Assembly: GCA_018398765.1 (NCBI GenBank)
Contig: JAHBMJ010000366.1
Coordinates: forward strand, 1-64,000
Reading direction: 5' to 3'
Origin: Chromera velia
Lineage: Eukaryota; Sar; Chromeraceae
DNA: 64,000 bases
This document shows positions 61,584 through 64,000 of this stretch, piece by piece. Both the position numbers and the translations under genes were made by a program. The notes beneath the pieces are model-generated. The model was not told where the DNA came from, ran no database searches, and was given only the letters and a program-made list of their open reading frames with translations. How positions within the stretch are numbered: the first letter of the stretch is position 1; each line of letters begins with the position of its first letter.

Positions 61584-61638
61584 CACAACAGTCTCTTTGG
61601 AGTCAAAAGTTTACGGTCTTCAATGACCCCCCCCCCCC

Positions 61639-61663
61639 NNNNNNNNNNNNNNNNNNNNNNNNN
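61639..61663. other. Assembly gap (run of N)
   Basis: Ns flanked by C runs just after the sialyltransferase stop. The real length is unknown. Confidence 0.98.
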
Positions 61664-61669
61664 CCCCCC

Positions 61670-61940
61670 AATTTAATAACACTTTAGTTTAACAAAGTGT
61701 CATGATATGCTGTCATTAAATGAAAGTCATCTTAATGAATTGTTTAATATGTATTGATATGTTATAATTCTAATAATCTGTGAACATGTGCTATATATAC
61801 TTAAATTTTGTGTCTACCGTTTCAAGTTGTAACCGTATGATGGTCTGTATGTTTCAAATAGTTTGATATAGAATAATTCAAAAATAAATACAAAAATTAA
61901 AAGGAAAAAAACTTGATATACTTAAAAAGCGATCTAAAGC
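61670..61940. other. AT-rich island in tail gap 5
   Basis: AT-rich stretch downstream of the sialyltransferase, cut into by the assembly gap. Another lies at about 62765-63095. No genes recognised. Confidence 0.7.
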
Positions 61941-61949
61941 TATTTCTAA

Positions 61950-62523
61950 GAAGGATAAAGAGGAAGACTGCCCACTGAGGCTCTGTTCAAATTTTTGATG
62001 AACGAAAGGCATAGTACGGTGGATGAGTTTCTGGGGAGGGTGGCGTTCAGAAGAAGAGTGTTCAAGGAAAGCCCAGGAAGGTACGCACCTGCCACCTGGA
62101 AACTCGTTATAGATGAAACAGTGTTGGCACCTAGGCACCGGCTAGAGAGAAAAAAAAAAGATCTCCCTGGATCGTCTACTTTTTTTTTTTTTGTCCAGTC
62201 AAACAACTGTTGTTCAACTATTGCACAAGTGTTGTTTATATATTGCACAACCGTTGTTATAAGTGTTGTTCAGGGTCAAAAAGTAAAAAAGAAAACAAAA
62301 AAAAAGATTTCCCGAGATCGTCTAATTTTTTTTTTCTCTCTAGCCGGCCGGCGCCTAGGTTGGCACAGAGATACGGAGTGATTACAAAAAGAAAGGGGGG
62401 AACGGAAAGAAGAAAAGAAGAATACAAGACCATCCTAGAAGCGATGGAAGCAGGAAGACAGCTGAGGAAGGGAGAAGGAGAAATTGCTGAGAGGAGAATG
62501 GAAAGAGGGCGTGCACAAAGTTA
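61950..62523 (+). pseudogene. Coding-like remnant interrupted by a MITE
   Basis: Plus-strand protein-like sequence on both sides of the element at 62131-62358: left side with EFLGRVAFRRRVFKESPGRY and WKLVIDETVL, right side with RYGVITKRKGG and TILEAMEAGRQLRKGEGEI, ending in TAA. The 8-base duplication flanking the element indicates insertion into the coding sequence. I do not recognise the family, and no start or splice sites were assigned. It may be an exon of an unknown gene or a piece of an old element. Confidence 0.35.
62131..62358. mobile_element. Non-autonomous hAT-like MITE, 228 bp
   Basis: Flanked by a perfect 8-bp target-site duplication GTTGGCAC (62123-62130 and 62359-62366). Inverted ends CTAGGCACCGGCTAGAGAGA on the left and, read from the other strand, CTAGGCGCCGG-CCGGCTAGAGAGA on the right, each running into an A-tract. 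Inside are ACAACYGTTGTT-type repeats. The 8-bp duplication points to the hAT superfamily. No coding capacity. Confidence 0.8.
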
Positions 62524-63254
62524 AAATGTCCTTTCGTCCTGTGTCATTGGATCAATTTTTGGAGTAGTCTCTTTTGAGCAGCCCATAGACCACAGCATGC
62601 AAAGCGCAGACAGATTGTTGTTTGTTAGTGGCCCGGGAAACCAGGCGGGCCACAGGGTATGGTCTGAGCCTCAGCGTCTGAGTCAGCGATGAGGTACACC
62701 CTCCTGCCGTTTGCGGGGGCGACCTTTATAAGACAAAACGGCGACAGTACACGTGCTTCGGGGCACCACTAAATCACTTTAATACTAGTATCACTTATCA
62801 CTTAACTTTCGTTTTATTATCATTTACAAACATAGTCATCCAGAATAATTCAGCTAGGATGCCACCAGGATGCTAATGCTACAAAAAAGTTTATAATTAA
62901 TATAATGGTACAAGACTACAAGTTGAGTACCAGCTTGAATATCAGTTTTTATGGTAAAATATCATAAGATTCAAATATGATAAGTAATGATAAGAAGTTA
63001 TTAAGAACTGACGAGATGATAAAAAGTAATAAGAACAAAGAAATTTGAAAAAATATATTTAAAATTATTGCGTTAATATTGCATCTTATTTAGATATATA
63101 CCAGGAGCTGCGTAGAGCTGCGCTCCGGTACGTATGTCCCACACACATGCAAGTACATGTATATACCTCTTTTTCTTGTCCGATTTCTATTCCGTCTCCT
63201 TAAGAGGAGAAAAGTGGAAGCTAAAAATAGGTGTGCATCCGTGTGCAACGCGCG

Positions 63255-63322
<68 letters not shown>

Positions 63323-63921
63323 GACACACAAACAGAGAGACAGACTACCTATATCGTCTTTTCGTTCCCTTTTTCTGTTTCTTCATTCTCTTTTCTGTTT
63401 AGACAGACAGACAGACAGACAGACGGATATTGACTCATTGTGAAAACGGACAGACGGAGACGGACATGGAGATTCTCTGAAAGGAAGGAAGGAAGGAAAC
63501 AAGGAAGGAATACATGCAGCGAATGGAATCCTTCGACATTGTCAAGCTAGGTAGGTACACTGACTGACAACCGCTGACGGCCCTCCCTCCACACCCACGC
63601 TGCTACTACTGCCAGTCATCGATCGATTGAATCGAACTCCCTCCCAACTGACGCAAAATTAAATTAATACACGCGGATCGCTGCCACACCCATGAATTTG
63701 TATGCGGCTTTCCCCCTATGCAGCGAAACCGGGACATGCCCCCCGATGCGGCCCCCTCACGCACCCCCCCAGTGCCACTTCGTTCTACCCCCCCCTCCTG
63801 TCTTGCAAGCTCCATGCACCCAGTGAAATGCATTGGGTGGGAAGTGCCCCCCCATCCATCCAGTCGTTCATGCATGCCTCTGGCATCACTCATTCGATTA
63901 CCAATCGTCAGGCTTGCTACC
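62524..63921. other. Intergenic, no gene seen
   Basis: Mixed region: average-GC sequence to about 62760, an AT-rich stretch at about 62765-63095, a CA/GA microsatellite at 63258-63318, CAGA and GGAA runs near 63402-63500, then C-rich sequence. A GCATGC palindrome lies near 63870, close to the start of the next gene. Confidence 0.5.
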
Positions 63922-64000
63922 ATGCTGCTTTGCATTGCCCTATTCAGTCTTCTTCTTGCTTCAACTGCTGCACCACTTTCTTCTCGTCTGAGCTCTCCTG
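63922..64000 (+). CDS. 5' end of a secreted or membrane protein (runs off window)
   Basis: The ATG at 63922 opens a 26-residue frame reaching the window end. It begins MLLCIALFSLLLASTAAP, a textbook signal peptide with a likely cleavage after the Ala-rich end. It is preceded by a GCATGC block about 50 bases upstream. Nothing can be said of the mature protein. Confidence 0.5.
   Translation, partial: MLLCIALFSLLLASTAAPLSSRLSSP

Noticed and set aside
1-64000. tRNA, rRNA or other structured RNA genes
   Set aside because: I looked for cloverleaf-like and rRNA-like segments by eye and found none I could support; a covariance-model search would be decisive.

Overview
The window is nuclear DNA of a complex single-celled eukaryote. 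Genes are split by many introns, almost all with a tgcag 3' splice site and GT[G/C]AGT-type donors, and the introns are packed with CTGT, CA/TG, CT/GA, TTC and ATTC microsatellites. The protein content (type II Golgi-style glycosyltransferases, a very large multi-sushi surface protein) together with GCATGC palindromes in gap promoters fits an alveolate of the chromerid/apicomplexan side, and Chromera velia is my best guess. That is an inference from style; no marker gene in the window proves it.

Layout, left to right: (1) 133-5785, minus: GT10 fucosyltransferase-like gene A, whose 3' end lies outside the window. (2) 6596-27300, plus: giant membrane protein with a lectin-like head, about 22 sushi (CCP) modules, one main transmembrane segment and a tail. 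(3) 28657-29991, minus: membrane-anchored SAM methyltransferase. (4) about 30739-32102, plus: unknown protein. (5) 34403-41555, minus: GT10 gene B, paralogue of A. (6) 42267-46175, plus: fusion of CMP-sialate synthetase (NeuA) and sialate synthase (NeuB). (7) 47770-48936, minus: NeuC/GNE-type UDP-GlcNAc 2-epimerase. (8) 49775-55477, plus: protein with two fused Gfo/Idh/MocA oxidoreductase domains. (9) 56585-58086, minus: GT2-like transferase. (10) 59041-61583, plus: GT29 sialyltransferase. (11) a coding-like remnant split by a 228-bp hAT-like MITE, and at 63922 the start of a secreted protein that runs off the edge.

The ten main genes alternate strand without exception. The five tail-to-tail gaps each hold a strongly AT-rich island, while the head-to-head gaps hold TATATA runs and, in four of five, GCATGC palindromes.

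Read together, genes 6, 7 and 10 give a path UDP-GlcNAc -> ManNAc -> sialic acid (or a related nonulosonic acid) -> CMP-sugar -> sialylated glycan. The oxidoreductase, GT2-like enzyme, two fucosyltransferases and methyltransferase are plausible further glycan-tailoring steps. A clustered nonulosonate/glycan-capping locus in such an organism is the main discovery candidate. The second is a family of very short inverted-repeat elements flanked by unusually long direct repeats that copy splice sites or exon pieces, seen at three loci. Exon boundaries were read by eye from splice signals, reading phase and protein motifs, and need transcript support.
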